A DNA stretch of 64,000 nt from Chenggangzhangella methanolivorans (GTDB taxonomy: Bacteria > Pseudomonadota > Alphaproteobacteria > Rhizobiales > Methylopilaceae): NCBI RefSeq assembly GCF_019797865.1, contig NZ_CP081869.1, positions 3,796,501 through 3,860,500 of the forward strand, read 5' to 3'. Below the pieces are notes generated by a model that was given only the letters and a program-made list of their open reading frames with translations, made no database searches and was not told the DNA's origin. How positions within the stretch are numbered: the stretch's first letter is position 1; each line of letters opens with the position of its first letter. Below, in pieces: positions 26,737-36,484 of the stretch. The translations under genes and the position numbers were made by a program.

Positions 26737-28656
26737 ATGGCGAACCAGATCGAAGTGAAGGTTCCGGACATCGGCGACTTCAAGGACGTCGCCGTGATCG
26801 AGGTGCTGGTGACGCCCGGCGAGACGATCCGGGTCGACACCAGCCTCATCATGGTGGAATCCGACAAGGCCTCGATGGAGATCCCGTCCTCGACGGCGGG
26901 CGTGGTCAAGGACATCCGGGTCAAGGTCGACGACAAGGTCTCGGAAGGCGCGGTGATCCTGACCGTCGAGGCGGCGGCCGACACGGCCTCCGCCTCCGCG
27001 CCGAAGGACGCGGCCGCGGCTCCGGCCGCCTCGGCGCCCTCGGCGGCGGCCCCCGCGCCATCCGCCGCCCCGGCGCCGGCCGCCGCGGTTTACGGCGGCA
27101 AGGCCGACATCGAGTGCGAGGTCGTGGTGATGGGCGCAGGCCCCGGCGGTTACTCGGCGGCCTTCCGCTCCGCCGATCTCGGCATGAAGACGGTGCTGGT
27201 CGAGCGCTACGCGACGCTCGGCGGCGTGTGCCTCAATGTCGGTTGCATCCCGTCCAAGGCGCTGCTGCACTCGGCCTTCATCGTGGATGAGGTGGCGGCG
27301 CTTAGCCGCCACGGCATCTCGTTCGGCGCGCCGCAGGTCGATCTCGACAAGCTGCGCGGCTTCAAGGACGGGGTGATCGCCAAACTCACCGGCGGTCTCG
27401 CGGGCATGGCCAAAATGCGCAAGGTCGAGGTCGTCACAGGCGTCGGCGCCTTCCTCGATCCGCACCATCTCGAGGTCGAGACCTCGTCGGGCAAGAAGAC
27501 GGTGAAGTTCGCCAAGGCGATCATCGCCGCCGGCTCGCAGGCGGTGAAACTGCCGTTCCTGCCGGAGGATCCGCGCATCGTGGATTCGACCGGCGCGCTG
27601 CTGCTGAAGTCGATCCCCAAGCGCATGCTCGTCATCGGCGGCGGAATCATCGGGCTCGAGATGGCGACGGTCTATTCCACGCTGAGCGCGCGCGTCGACG
27701 TCGTCGAGATGCTCGACGGCCTGATGCCGGGCGCGGACCGGGACCTCGTGAAGGTGTGGGAGAAGAAGAACGCTCCCCGCTTCGACAACGTCATGCTCAA
27801 GACCAAGACGGTCGGCGCCAAGGCGACCGAGGCCGGCATCGAGGTGACGTTCGAGGGCGAGAAGGCTCCGGCCGGGCCACAGCTCTACGACCTGGTGCTG
27901 GTCGCGGTCGGCCGTTCGCCGAACGGCAAGAAAATCGGCGCGGAGAAGGCCGGCGTCGCGGTCGGCGACCGCGGCTTCATCTCCACGACCAAACAGATGA
28001 CCACCAACGTGGCTCACATCTACGCCATCGGCGACATCGTCGGGCAGCCGATGCTGGCCCACAAGGCGGTGCACGAGGCCCATGTCGCGGCCGAAGCCGC
28101 GAACGGCCAGCCCTCGCATTTCGACGCGCGCCAGATCCCCTCGGTCGCCTACACCGACCCGGAGATCGCCTGGACGGGCAAGACCGAGGAGCAATGCAAG
28201 GCCGAGGGGATCAAATACGGCAAGTCGGTGTTCCCCTGGGCGGCCTCGGGCCGCGCCATCGCCAACGGCCGCGACGAGGGCTTCACGAAGCTCATCTTCG
28301 ACGAGGCGACGCACCGGGTGATCGGCGGCGGGATCGTCGGCACGAACGCCGGCGACCTGATCAGCGAGATCTGCCTCGCGGTCGAGATGGGCTGCGAGCC
28401 GGCCGACATCGGCAAGACCATCCATCCGCATCCGACGCTCGGCGAGTCCATCGGCATGGCGGCGGAAGTGTTCGAGGGCGTCTGCACCGACCTGCCGCCG
28501 CAGAAGAGAAGTAGCGCCGGCGTCCAGGATCGCTTGAACGCGTTCTGGTATATGGTATGCCAAGATGCGGGCGTGTCCGCCGCCGTTCGAGACATGCGGC
28601 GGCGGCGAGCCTGTCTGGAAGAAAGTTCAACGACAAGATTGCCAGAGTTGCTCTAA
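26737..28656 (+). CDS. lpd: dihydrolipoyl dehydrogenase (E3) with an N-terminal lipoyl domain
   Basis: An E3 flavoenzyme beginning with its own lipoyl domain (VESDKASMEIPSS, lysine at about 44), then an Ala/Pro linker and the flavin-disulfide reductase core: VVMGAGPGGYSAAFRSADLG, redox motif GGVCLNVGCIPSKALLHSA, NAD motif VIGGGIIGLEMATVYSTL, YAIGDIVGQPMLAHKA and C-terminal HPHPTLGESIGMAAEVFEG with the active-site His. It reoxidises the E2 lipoyl groups with NAD+. Homologues end soon after CTDLPPQK; here the frame runs on about 48 more codons with no family similarity, while a TAG lies at 28512 in another frame. A small indel near 28505 has probably hidden the true stop. Confidence 0.93.
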   Translation: MANQIEVKVPDIGDFKDVAVIEVLVTPGETIRVDTSLIMVESDKASMEIPSSTAGVVKDIRVKVDDKVSEGAVILTVEAAADTASASAPKDAAAAPAASAPSAAAPAPSAAPAPAAAVYGGKADIECEVVVMGAGPGGYSAAFRSADLGMKTVLVERYATLGGVCLNVGCIPSKALLHSAFIVDEVAALSRHGISFGAPQVDLDKLRGFKDGVIAKLTGGLAGMAKMRKVEVVTGVGAFLDPHHLEVETSSGKKTVKFAKAIIAAGSQAVKLPFLPEDPRIVDSTGALLLKSIPKRMLVIGGGIIGLEMATVYSTLSARVDVVEMLDGLMPGADRDLVKVWEKKNAPRFDNVMLKTKTVGAKATEAGIEVTFEGEKAPAGPQLYDLVLVAVGRSPNGKKIGAEKAGVAVGDRGFISTTKQMTTNVAHIYAIGDIVGQPMLAHKAVHEAHVAAEAANGQPSHFDARQIPSVAYTDPEIAWTGKTEEQCKAEGIKYGKSVFPWAASGRAIANGRDEGFTKLIFDEATHRVIGGGIVGTNAGDLISEICLAVEMGCEPADIGKTIHPHPTLGESIGMAAEVFEGVCTDLPPQKRSSAGVQDRLNAFWYMVCQDAGVSAAVRDMRRRRACLEESSTTRLPELL

Positions 28657-28790
28657 AGGGAGCAAATGCTGCGCGGCCGTGGGCGTACGCCCGCACGGTC
28701 CGCAATCCCACCCAATGTCGTCGTTTGACGGCCGCTCTCCTTTCCGGCTGTTCCGCCGGAGCATGATCCAAGGGTTCTAGGGGGTCCTTA
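28657..28790 (+). other. short intergenic stretch before pntA
   Basis: If lpd really ends near 28514 the gap is about 275 bases. It holds no recognisable gene or terminator; the pntA start is a GTG. Confidence 0.35.
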
Positions 28791-30360
28791 GTGAAAATCG
28801 GTTCGCCAAAAGAGACGTTCGCAGGGGAGTCGCGCGTCGCGATGACGCCCGACAGCGCGGCGCAGCTTCAAAAACTTGGCCATGAGTGCCTGATCGAGGC
28901 CGGCGCCGGCGCCGCCGCGGGCTATCTCGACGACGCCTATCGCGCCGCGGGCGTCGAGGTGGTTCCGACCGCCGAGGACCTCTGGGCGAAGGCCGACGTC
29001 ATCGCCAAGGTGCGCCCGCCGGAGGACGCCGAGGCGTCGCGGCTCTCTTCGGGCAAGACCCTGATCTCGTTCTTCTACCCGGCGCAGAGCGAAGAGCTGC
29101 TGAAGCGTTGCGCCGACACCGGCGCGACCGTCGTCGCGATGGACATGGTGCCCCGCATCAGCCGCGCGCAGAAGATGGACGCGCTGTCGTCGATGGCGAA
29201 CATCGCCGGCTATCGCGCGGTGATCGAGGCCGGCGCCAACTTCGGCCGCTTCTTCACCGGCCAGGTGACCGCCGCGGGCAAGGTGCCCCCGGCCAAGGTG
29301 CTGGTGATCGGCGCGGGCGTCGCGGGACTGGCCGCGATCGGCACCGCGACCTCGCTCGGCGCCGTCACCTATGCGTTCGATGTGCGCCCGGAAGTCGCCG
29401 AGCAGATCGAGTCGATGGGCGCGAATTTCGTGTTCCTCGACTTCGAGGAGAGCCAAGCCGACGGCGCAGCGACCGGCGGTTACGCGGCTCCCTCGAGCCC
29501 CGAATTCCGCGAGAAGCAGCTGGCCAAGTTCCGCGAGCTCGCGCCCGAGATGGACATCGTCATCTCGACCGCGCTGATCCCGGGACGCCCGGCGCCCAAG
29601 CTCTGGCTCGCCGACATGGTGGCGATGATGAAGCCGGGCTCGGTGGTGATCGACCTCGCGGCCGAGCGCGGCGGCAACTGCGACCTCACGGTCCCGGACC
29701 AGAAGGTCGTGAGCCCCAACGGCGTGACGATCGTCGGCTACACCGACTTCCCGAGCCGCATGGCGACCCAGTCGAGCGCGCTCTCCACCAACATCCGCCA
29801 CATGATGACGGACCTGACGCCCGAGAAGGACGGCGTCATCGTCCACAACATGGAGGACGACGTCATCCGGGGCGCGACGGTGACCCATGCGGGCGCCGTC
29901 ACCTTCCCGCCGCCGCCGCCCAAGATCGCGGCAATCGCGGCCCAGAAGCCGAAGGAGAAGGCCAAGGAGCTGACGCCTGAGGAGAAGCGCGCCAAGGAGC
30001 TCGCGGGCTTCAAGGCTCAGACCAAGCCAGGTAACGACGCTCGCTGCCGGCGCGGCCGTCATGCTGCTCGTCGGCGCCTTCGCGCCCGCGAGCTTCATGG
30101 CGCATTTCGTCGTGTTCGTGCTCGCCTGCTTCGTCGGCTTCCAGGTGATCTGGAACGTCAGCCACTCGCTGCACACGCCGCTGATGGCCGTCACCAACGC
30201 CATTTCGGGCATCGTGATCATCGGCGCGCTGCTGCAGATCGGCTCGAGCTCGACGATCGTGGCGATTCTCGCGGCCATTTCGGTGCTGATCGCGACCATC
30301 AACATCGTCGGCGGCTTCCTGGTCACGCGCCGGATGCTCGCCATGTTCCAGAAGTCGTGA
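28791..30360 (+). CDS. pntA: proton-translocating NAD(P) transhydrogenase alpha subunit (fused PntA), frameshifted
   Basis: A protein of about 522 residues from a GTG start. The N-terminal NAD(H)-binding domain I has [37 protein letters not shown] and [19 protein letters not shown]. After a linker ([18 protein letters not shown]) one extra C near 30031 shifts the frame; the remainder is the four-helix membrane segment ([20 protein letters not shown] to [16 protein letters not shown]). Undoing the indel gives a fused E. coli-like PntA rather than separate PntAA and PntAB. The enzyme couples NADP+ reduction by NADH to proton entry. It stops ten bases before pntB. Confidence 0.93.
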
Positions 30361-30370
30361 GGGCGATCCC

Positions 30371-31801
30371 ATGAGCATCGGAATCGTCTCCGCCGCCTAT
30401 ATCGCGGCCGCGGTCCTCTTCATCCTCTCGCTCGGCGGCCTCGGGCCAGGCGCAAGCGCGCGCGCCGTGTGGTACGGCATCGTGGGCATGGCCGTGGCGG
30501 TCCTCGCCACAATCCTCGGCCCGGGCGTTGGGCATCTGTGGCTCGTCATCCTGATGGTCCTGATCGGCTCGGCCGCCGGCTGGTACGTAGCCGGCAAGGT
30601 CCAGATGACCGAGATGCCGCAGCTCGTCGCGGCGCTGCACAGCTTCGTCGGCCTCGCCGCGGTGTTCATCGGCTACAACGCCGACATCGAGCTCTCCCAC
30701 GTCCAGTCGCTCGACGAGGCGGGGCGCGCGGCGCTCACCGGCTTCGCCGCGATCCTCGCGCACAAGTCGGGCGTCGAGATCGCGATCCTGAAGGTCGAGG
30801 TGTTCCTCGGCGTCTTCATCGGCGCGGTGACGTTCACCGGCTCCGTGGTGGCCTTCGGCAAGCTCGCCGGCAAGGTCGACGGCAAGGCCGTCAAGCTGCC
30901 GGGCGGCCATGCGCTGAACGCCGGCGCCGCGGCCGGGTCGCTGCTGCTGCTGATCCTCTACTGCAACGGCGCGGGCATCTGGGCGCTGATCCTGATGACG
31001 GCGCTCGCGCTGTTCATCGGCTGGCACCTGATCATGGGCATCGGCGGCGCCGACATGCCCGTCGTCGTCTCGATGCTGAACTCCTATTCCGGCTGGGCCG
31101 CGGCCGCGATCGGCTTCACGCTCGGCAACGACCTGCTGATCGTGGTCGGCGCGCTGGTCGGCTCCTCGGGCGCGATCCTGTCCTATATCATGTGCAAGGC
31201 GATGAACCGGAGCTTCATCTCGGTCATCCTGGGCGGCTTCGGCACGACCACCGGCCCCGCGCAGGTGATCGAGGGCGAGCAGGTGGCGATCGACGCCGCC
31301 GGCGTCGCGGCGGCCCTCAACGACGCCGACAGCGTCATCATCATTCCGGGCTACGGCATGGCGGTGGCGCAGGCGCAAGGCTCGATCTCGGAGCTGACCC
31401 GCAAGCTGCGCGCGTCCGGCAAGACGGTGCGCTTCGCCATCCACCCGGTGGCGGGGCGCCTGCCCGGCCACATGAACGTGCTGCTCGCCGAGGCCAAGGT
31501 GCCGTACGACATCGTCCTCGAAATGGACGAGATCAACGAGGACTTCCCCTCGACCGACGTCGCGATCGTGGTGGGCTCGAACGACATCGTGAACCCGGCG
31601 GCCCAGGACGACCCGAACTCTCCGATCGCCGGCATGCCGGTGCTCGAATGCTGGAAAGCGCGTCAGGTGTTCGTCTCGAAGCGCGGCCAGGGCGCGGGCT
31701 ATTCGGGCATCGAGAACCCGCTGTTCTTCAAGGAGAACACGCGCATGTTCTACGGCGACGCCAAGGCCTCGGTCGACAAGCTGCTGCCGATGATCAACTG
31801 A
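30371..31801 (+). CDS. pntB: proton-translocating NAD(P) transhydrogenase beta subunit
   Basis: A 476-residue uninterrupted PntB: eight to nine membrane helices (about 5-270), including the conserved [20 protein letters not shown] with its proton-path His, and a C-terminal NADP(H)-binding domain III with [53 protein letters not shown] and [16 protein letters not shown]. It lies ten bases after pntA and is followed at once by a strong terminator. It supplies NADPH, placed next to the pyruvate dehydrogenase genes that make NADH. Confidence 0.97.
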   Translation: MSIGIVSAAYIAAAVLFILSLGGLGPGASARAVWYGIVGMAVAVLATILGPGVGHLWLVILMVLIGSAAGWYVAGKVQMTEMPQLVAALHSFVGLAAVFIGYNADIELSHVQSLDEAGRAALTGFAAILAHKSGVEIAILKVEVFLGVFIGAVTFTGSVVAFGKLAGKVDGKAVKLPGGHALNAGAAAGSLLLLILYCNGAGIWALILMTALALFIGWHLIMGIGGADMPVVVSMLNSYSGWAAAAIGFTLGNDLLIVVGALVGSSGAILSYIMCKAMNRSFISVILGGFGTTTGPAQVIEGEQVAIDAAGVAAALNDADSVIIIPGYGMAVAQAQGSISELTRKLRASGKTVRFAIHPVAGRLPGHMNVLLAEAKVPYDIVLEMDEINEDFPSTDVAIVVGSNDIVNPAAQDDPNSPIAGMPVLECWKARQVFVSKRGQGAGYSGIENPLFFKENTRMFYGDAKASVDKLLPMIN

Positions 31802-31822
31802 GGCTGCGGACGGCCGAACAAG

Positions 31823-31854
31823 GAGGCGCGGCGAGCGATCGCCGCGCCTCTTTT
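31823..31854 (+). terminator. Rho-independent terminator after pntB
   Basis: A perfect 12-base-pair stem GAGGCGCGGCGA / TCGCCGCGCCTC with a GCGA tetraloop, followed by TTTT, begins 22 bases after the pntB stop. Confidence 0.92.
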
Positions 31855-32256
31855 CGTTTCGAGCATCGGCCTGCCGGGGCTGGCCTTGTCTCCGCCTCCG
31901 CACGCTCCGGGCGGTCGGTTGGCTCGCGCCGCCCTTGCGTCGGCGGAGCCGGGCGTCGGCGATCGGCCGGATCGTGGATCTCCGATTCGGAAGGCGCGGA
32001 CGCCGGAGACGGGGCGCCCGGAGCGCGGCGCCGGAGCACGACGCCTTCAGGCTGACCCGCCACGTCATGCCCGCGTCTTGGCGGGCGTCCGCGACTTCGA
32101 CCTAAGGCTCGCCGGTGGGGAACGTCGTGGATGCCGGGGCCGCCGGGCATCACGGCGGGAGCGGACGAGATCGCATCACGCTTCAGCCGGCTCGCTCGCG
32201 AAGCCTGTGAGGCGGCGCCGGCCGCATCGTCCCTCGCTCCCCTTGCACCCAGACAC
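31855..32256. other. about 400 bases of intergenic DNA without a recognisable gene
   Basis: Nothing with protein-family character is seen on either strand. It includes a small palindrome at 32126-32154 (CGTGGATGCCGG facing CCGGGCATCACG) resembling the GGATGCCGGG-type intergenic repeats. The stretch lies between two convergent terminators. Confidence 0.5.
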
Positions 32257-32290
32257 AAAAAAACGGCGAGCCCACGTTGGAGCTCGCCGT
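32257..32290 (-). terminator. Rho-independent terminator of xoxF (minus strand)
   Basis: CGGCGAGC (32264-32271) pairs with GCTCGCCG (32282-32289). On the minus strand the stem is followed by seven T residues (AAAAAAA at 32257-32263 on the plus strand). It is about 105 bases after the xoxF stop. Confidence 0.88.
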
Positions 32291-32393
32291 GTCCATAAGT
32301 TATGCCCGGGCCGAGGGAGGAGGAAAGCCCGCGCGACTGCGCATGGAAGTTCGTCGTGGGCGGCCCCCCGGCAGGGCGCCGCCCTAGACCTCG

Positions 32394-34199
32394 TCAATTC
32401 GTGGGAAGGTGGAAGACCGTGAGCTGGCCGCCGAGAGCGGTGTAGTTGGCGAGCGCCGCGTAGCCGCCGACCGCGCCGAGGCCTTCGGTGCCGCCGGTGA
32501 GGCCCGCCGCGAGGCCGATGCCCGCCCAGCCGCCGACGCCCGAGAGCACCGCGACGTACTGCTTGCCCTTGTTCTCATAGGTCATGACGTTGCCGATGAT
32601 GCCCGACGGCGTCTTGAACTTGTAAAGCTCCTTGCCGGTCTTGGCGTCGACGGCCTTCAGGTAGCCTTCGAGCGTACCGTAGAACACGATGTCGCCGGCG
32701 GTCGCGAGAGCGCCCGACCACACCGAGAACTGCTCCTTGTTCGACCAGACGATCTTGCCCTTGAGGTTGTCCCAGGCGACGAAGTTGCCCATGCCGCCAT
32801 GGCTGTTGGGGGCCGGGTACATCGACAGCGTCGCGCCGACATAGGGCTGGCCCGCAGTGTAGCTCACGCGGAACGGCTCGTAGTCCATGCAGACGTGGTT
32901 GGTCGGCAGGTAGAACAGCTCGGTCTTCGGCGAATAGGCCGAGGGCTGCTGGTCCTTGGTGCCAAGCGCCGCCGGGCAGATGCCCTGGCTGTTGGTGTCT
33001 TCGCCGTTCTGCTCGGTCGAGTATTTGGCGACGACCAGCGGGCGGCCGTAGGTCTTGGACGACTTGTCCATGTCGATCTTGGTGGCCCAGTTCACCGCCG
33101 GGTCGAACTTCTCCGCCACCAGCAGCTCGCCGGTCACGCGGTCGAGCGTGTAGGCGAAGCCGTTGCGGTCGGGATGCGTCAGCAGGTGGCGCTCCTTGCC
33201 GTCGATCTTCTGATCCGTGAGGATCATCTCGTTGACGCCGTCGTAGTCCCACTCGTCATGCGGGGTCATCTGGTAGACCCTTGGCCATGCCCGTGTCGGC
33301 GTCGCGCGCCCAGATGGTCATCGACCACTTGTTGTCGCCGGGGCGCTGCTTGGGGTTCCAGGTCGAGGGGTTGCCCGAGCCGTAATAGATCAGGTTGAGC
33401 TTCGGGTCGTAGGAGTACCAGCCCCAGGTGGAGCCGCCGCCGATCTTCCACTGATCGCCTTCCCAGGTCTTCAGCGACGAGTCCTTGCCGATCGGCTTGC
33501 CGAGCTCGGTGGTCTTCTCCGGGTCGACAAGCAGCTGGTCGTCCGGGCCGACCGAGTAGCCGCGCCACACGCGCTTGCCGTCGGCGATGTTGTAGGCCGT
33601 GAGGGAGCCCTGGACGCCGAACTCGCCGCCCGAGATGCCGACGATCAGCTTGTCCTTCACCGGCATCACGGTCGCGGTGTTGGTCTCGCCCTTCTTCGGG
33701 TCGCCGTTCTGGACCGACCACTTCTTCTGGCCCGTCTTGGCGTCGAGCGCGACGACGGTCGTGTCGGCCTGGTGCAGGAAGATCATGCCGTCGGCGTAGG
33801 CGACGCCGCGGTTGACCGTGTCGCAGCACATCACCGGCACGACGTTGTTGTCCTGCTTGGGCTCGTACTTCCAGATGATCTTGCCTTCCTCGTTGAGGTT
33901 GAGGGCGTAGACCGTGTTCGGGAAGGGCGTGTGCACGTACATGATGTCGCCGACCACGAGCGGGCCGCCCTCATGTCCGCGAAGCACGCCGGTCGAGAAC
34001 GACCAGGCCACCGTCAGCTTCTTGACGTTGTCCTTGTTGATCTGGTCGAGCTTGGAATAGCGGTGTTGGCGTAATCGCCGGTCTGGATGCCCCACTGCTT
34101 GGGGTCTTTCACGATGGCTTCCACGCTGTCGTTGGCGAAAGCCGGAACGGTTCCGGCGAGCAACGATGCGCCGAGCCCGAGAAACAGTGCGCGTTTCAT
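32394..34199 (-). CDS. xoxF: lanthanide-dependent PQQ methanol dehydrogenase (XoxF5 type), frameshifted
   Basis: A periplasmic quinoprotein of about 600 residues with a signal peptide ([22 protein letters not shown]) and an eight-bladed propeller. Visible motifs are [31 protein letters not shown] with the vicinal disulfide, [20 protein letters not shown], and [17 protein letters not shown]. The Asp-Tyr-Asp there places the extra aspartate two residues after the catalytic one, the known mark of lanthanide-binding XoxF; calcium MxaF has Ala at that place. One lost C near 34062 and a lost dinucleotide near 33270 break the frame. It oxidises methanol (and often formaldehyde) and passes electrons to a cytochrome. 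No xoxG or xoxJ follows; the terminator shows xoxF is transcribed alone. GGAGG precedes the ATG. Confidence 0.95.
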
Positions 34200-34422
34200 G
34201 GACGTCCTCCGAAAAAGCGGGCGGCGGCGCCGGCGTTACGGCATTCTTTTTCGCCCCGTGGGCGTCCCGTCCGCAGAGGACTGTGAAACTGCTAATAAGG
34301 GCGCGAAACCGTAGAGCCGGCTTCCCGGGGTCGGCTGGGAGATTTTCCCGATCTTGCGCGAGAGGCTTGCGCGCAAGCCTCCAGTTTCGGACACCAAGAC
34401 GTTGAGCTGAAAGGCGAAAGCC
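34200..34422. promoter_or_regulatory. divergent promoter region xoxF / sensor kinase
   Basis: These 223 bases contain no gene. GGAGG on the minus strand (34205-34209) serves xoxF. The kinase start lies behind GAAAGGCGAAAGCC. No operator could be identified with confidence. Confidence 0.45.
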
Positions 34423-35820
34423 ATGTCCTTGCTGACTGGACTCATGCTGCGCGTCTTCGCCGTCGTGGCCGCCTGTCTGGCGGGCGCCAGCGCCTGGACC
34501 ATGGTCGAGGCCAACCAGTCCATAAGAACCGAGCTCGCCGCCACCGCGACCCGCGTCCAGACCGAGGCGCGGTCGCTCGCCTGGCGTGAGGTGATGTTCC
34601 GCGGCAACGAGGGCTCGCAGGCGCGGCTGGCCTTTCCCGAGTGGCGCACGGCGAATTCGCTCAGGATCGTCGGGCCGGGCTATTGCGTGACGCTCGAATG
34701 GAACGGCGACGCGCCGGCGCGGGTGTGCGGCGGCGATCCCGGCCGCAAGACCGGCGCCGCTCCGGAGTGGTTTTCGAACTTCAACGCCGCATTGTTCGGA
34801 CCGATCGAACCGGAGCTGAGAACCGTCACCTCGGGCCGGCACGAGGTCGGGACCATCCGCGCCGAGGCCGACCAGGCGATCGTGGACTGGCAGGCCTGGC
34901 GGCAGGTCAGCGTGGTGGTGGGGGTCGCGGGCGCGATGGCGGTCGCGATCGCGCTTCTGGCGAGCTTCGCCATCGGGCATGCGCTGCGGCCCGCCGAGGT
35001 CATCACGCGCGGCCTGAAGAAGCTCGAGGACGGCGACCTGAGTGTCCGCCTGCCGAGTTTCGCGGCGCGCGAATTCGCGCAGGTGGCGAGCGCCTTCAAC
35101 GAGCTTTCCGAGCGCCTCGCGCGCTCGACCGAGCAGCGCGCGGCGGTGACGCGGCGCCTGTTCCAGGTGCAGGAGGACGAGCGCCGCTCGCTCGCCCGCG
35201 ACCTTCACGACGAGTTCGGCCAGTGCCTCGCCGCGACGCGCGCGCTTGCGGCCGCGGTCGCGGTCAGCTCGCGCGACCGGCCGGCGGTCTGGGACAGCGC
35301 GCGGGAGATCGGCGTGATCAGCGAGGGCATGGCGGCGACGCTGCGGAGCACGCTCGCGCGGTTGCGGCCTCCCGAGCTCGACGAGATCGGCCTGCGGCCG
35401 AGCCTCGAGCATTTGGTCTCCGGCTGGAACGCCCGGACCGCGACCGCGACGCGGCGGCCGACCTTCCGCCTCGAGGTTTCGGACGATTTCGACGACCTCG
35501 CGGCCCCGACCGCGCTCGCCGTCTATCGCATCGCGCAGGAGGGGCTCACCAACGCCGCCAAGCACGGGGCGCCGAGTCTCGTGCGCATCAGGGTGGCGCG
35601 CGTCTCGGCGCCCGAGCCGGGCGTCGCGGTCTCGGTCGACGACGACGGCGGCGGCGACGCAAGCGCGCTTTCCGGAGGCGGGACCGGCCACGGCCTCATC
35701 GGCATCCGCGAGCGCGTCGACGCGCTCGGCGGCCGCTTCGTGGCCGAGGCGTCGGACCTCGGCGGCGTCAGGATCGCGGCGAGCCTTCCGCTCGGCGCGG
35801 CGTCGGCGATGGCGGCTTGA
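34423..35820 (+). CDS. membrane sensor histidine kinase of the NarL/UhpB class (possibly MxaY-like)
   Basis: A 465-residue kinase: membrane helices at about 7-27 and 163-186 around a periplasmic sensor domain of about 130 residues, HAMP (about 187-238), a HisKA_3 dimerisation domain with the phosphate-accepting His262 in [15 protein letters not shown], and a HATPase with N-box [17 protein letters not shown] and [14 protein letters not shown]. It is four bases from its response regulator and diverges from xoxF. In methylotrophs such as Paracoccus, similar MoxY/MoxX or MxaY/MxaB pairs control methanol dehydrogenase genes, so control of xoxF is a reasonable inference. Confidence 0.9.
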   Translation: MSLLTGLMLRVFAVVAACLAGASAWTMVEANQSIRTELAATATRVQTEARSLAWREVMFRGNEGSQARLAFPEWRTANSLRIVGPGYCVTLEWNGDAPARVCGGDPGRKTGAAPEWFSNFNAALFGPIEPELRTVTSGRHEVGTIRAEADQAIVDWQAWRQVSVVVGVAGAMAVAIALLASFAIGHALRPAEVITRGLKKLEDGDLSVRLPSFAAREFAQVASAFNELSERLARSTEQRAAVTRRLFQVQEDERRSLARDLHDEFGQCLAATRALAAAVAVSSRDRPAVWDSAREIGVISEGMAATLRSTLARLRPPELDEIGLRPSLEHLVSGWNARTATATRRPTFRLEVSDDFDDLAAPTALAVYRIAQEGLTNAAKHGAPSLVRIRVARVSAPEPGVAVSVDDDGGGDASALSGGGTGHGLIGIRERVDALGGRFVAEASDLGGVRIAASLPLGAASAMAA

Positions 35821-35824
35821 TCCG

Positions 35825-36481
35825 ATGGGCGACCGCACCGTTCTCCTCGTCGACGATCATCCCGTGGTCCGGGCCGGCTACCGGCGGCTGATCGAGATGC
35901 AGCCCGGCTATTGCGTGATCGCCGAGGCCGACAGCGCTTCCGCCGCCTATCTCGCCTATCGCCGGGCCCCGGCCGACCTCGTGATCATCGACCTCACCAT
36001 GCCGGGCACCAGCGGCCTCGAGGGCATCCGCCGGATCAAGGCGGTGGACCGCAAGGCGCGCATCCTCGTCTTCACCATGCATGACGGGCTGTCCTACGCG
36101 CTGAAAGCCTTTGAGGCGGGCGCGTCGGGCTATGTCACCAAGTCGAGCCCGCCCGAGGCGTTGATCTCGGCGATGGAGCAGATCTGCCACGGCGGCAAGG
36201 CGGTGAGCGACGACATCGCGCGCGAGATCGCGGCCGAGCGGCTGCTCGGCCGGCGCTCCGCCGTCGAGGGGCTCGGGCCGCGCGAGGTCGAGATCCTCAA
36301 GCTGATCGCCTCGGGCATGACCACCGAGGAGATCGCCGACGCGCTCTCGCTCAGCCAGAAGACGATCCAGAACTACCACTCGGCCATCAAGGCCAAGCTC
36401 GACGCGCGCACCGACGCGCGGCTGGTGCGCATCGCGATCGACGCCGGGTTGATCGACCTCTCGCCGGCGGACGTCGCTTGA
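35825..36481 (+). CDS. NarL/LuxR-family response regulator, partner of the upstream kinase
   Basis: A 218-residue two-domain regulator. The receiver domain has the acidic pair in [13 protein letters not shown], phosphoacceptor Asp56 in [16 protein letters not shown], and Lys in [13 protein letters not shown]. The LuxR-type helix-turn-helix (about 155-212) has [20 protein letters not shown] and [19 protein letters not shown]. It is co-transcribed with the kinase. Likely targets include xoxF, by position. Confidence 0.92.
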   Translation: MGDRTVLLVDDHPVVRAGYRRLIEMQPGYCVIAEADSASAAYLAYRRAPADLVIIDLTMPGTSGLEGIRRIKAVDRKARILVFTMHDGLSYALKAFEAGASGYVTKSSPPEALISAMEQICHGGKAVSDDIAREIAAERLLGRRSAVEGLGPREVEILKLIASGMTTEEIADALSLSQKTIQNYHSAIKAKLDARTDARLVRIAIDAGLIDLSPADVA

Positions 36482-36484
36482 GCG

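Noticed and set aside
28791-30360. Separate pntAA and pntAB genes
   Set aside because: The break near 30031 is a single extra C inside a continuous linker and the second part has no start codon with a ribosome site; a fused PntA is simpler.
31886-32422. Arg/Pro-rich open frames between pntB and xoxF
   Set aside because: They cross a terminator, have no family features or ribosome site, and look like frame noise in GC-rich intergenic DNA.
32394-34199. Calling the PQQ enzyme MxaF (calcium methanol dehydrogenase)
   Set aside because: The residue two after the catalytic Asp is Asp (DYD), not Ala, and the body matches XoxF5; no mxaI, mxaG or mxaJ is near.
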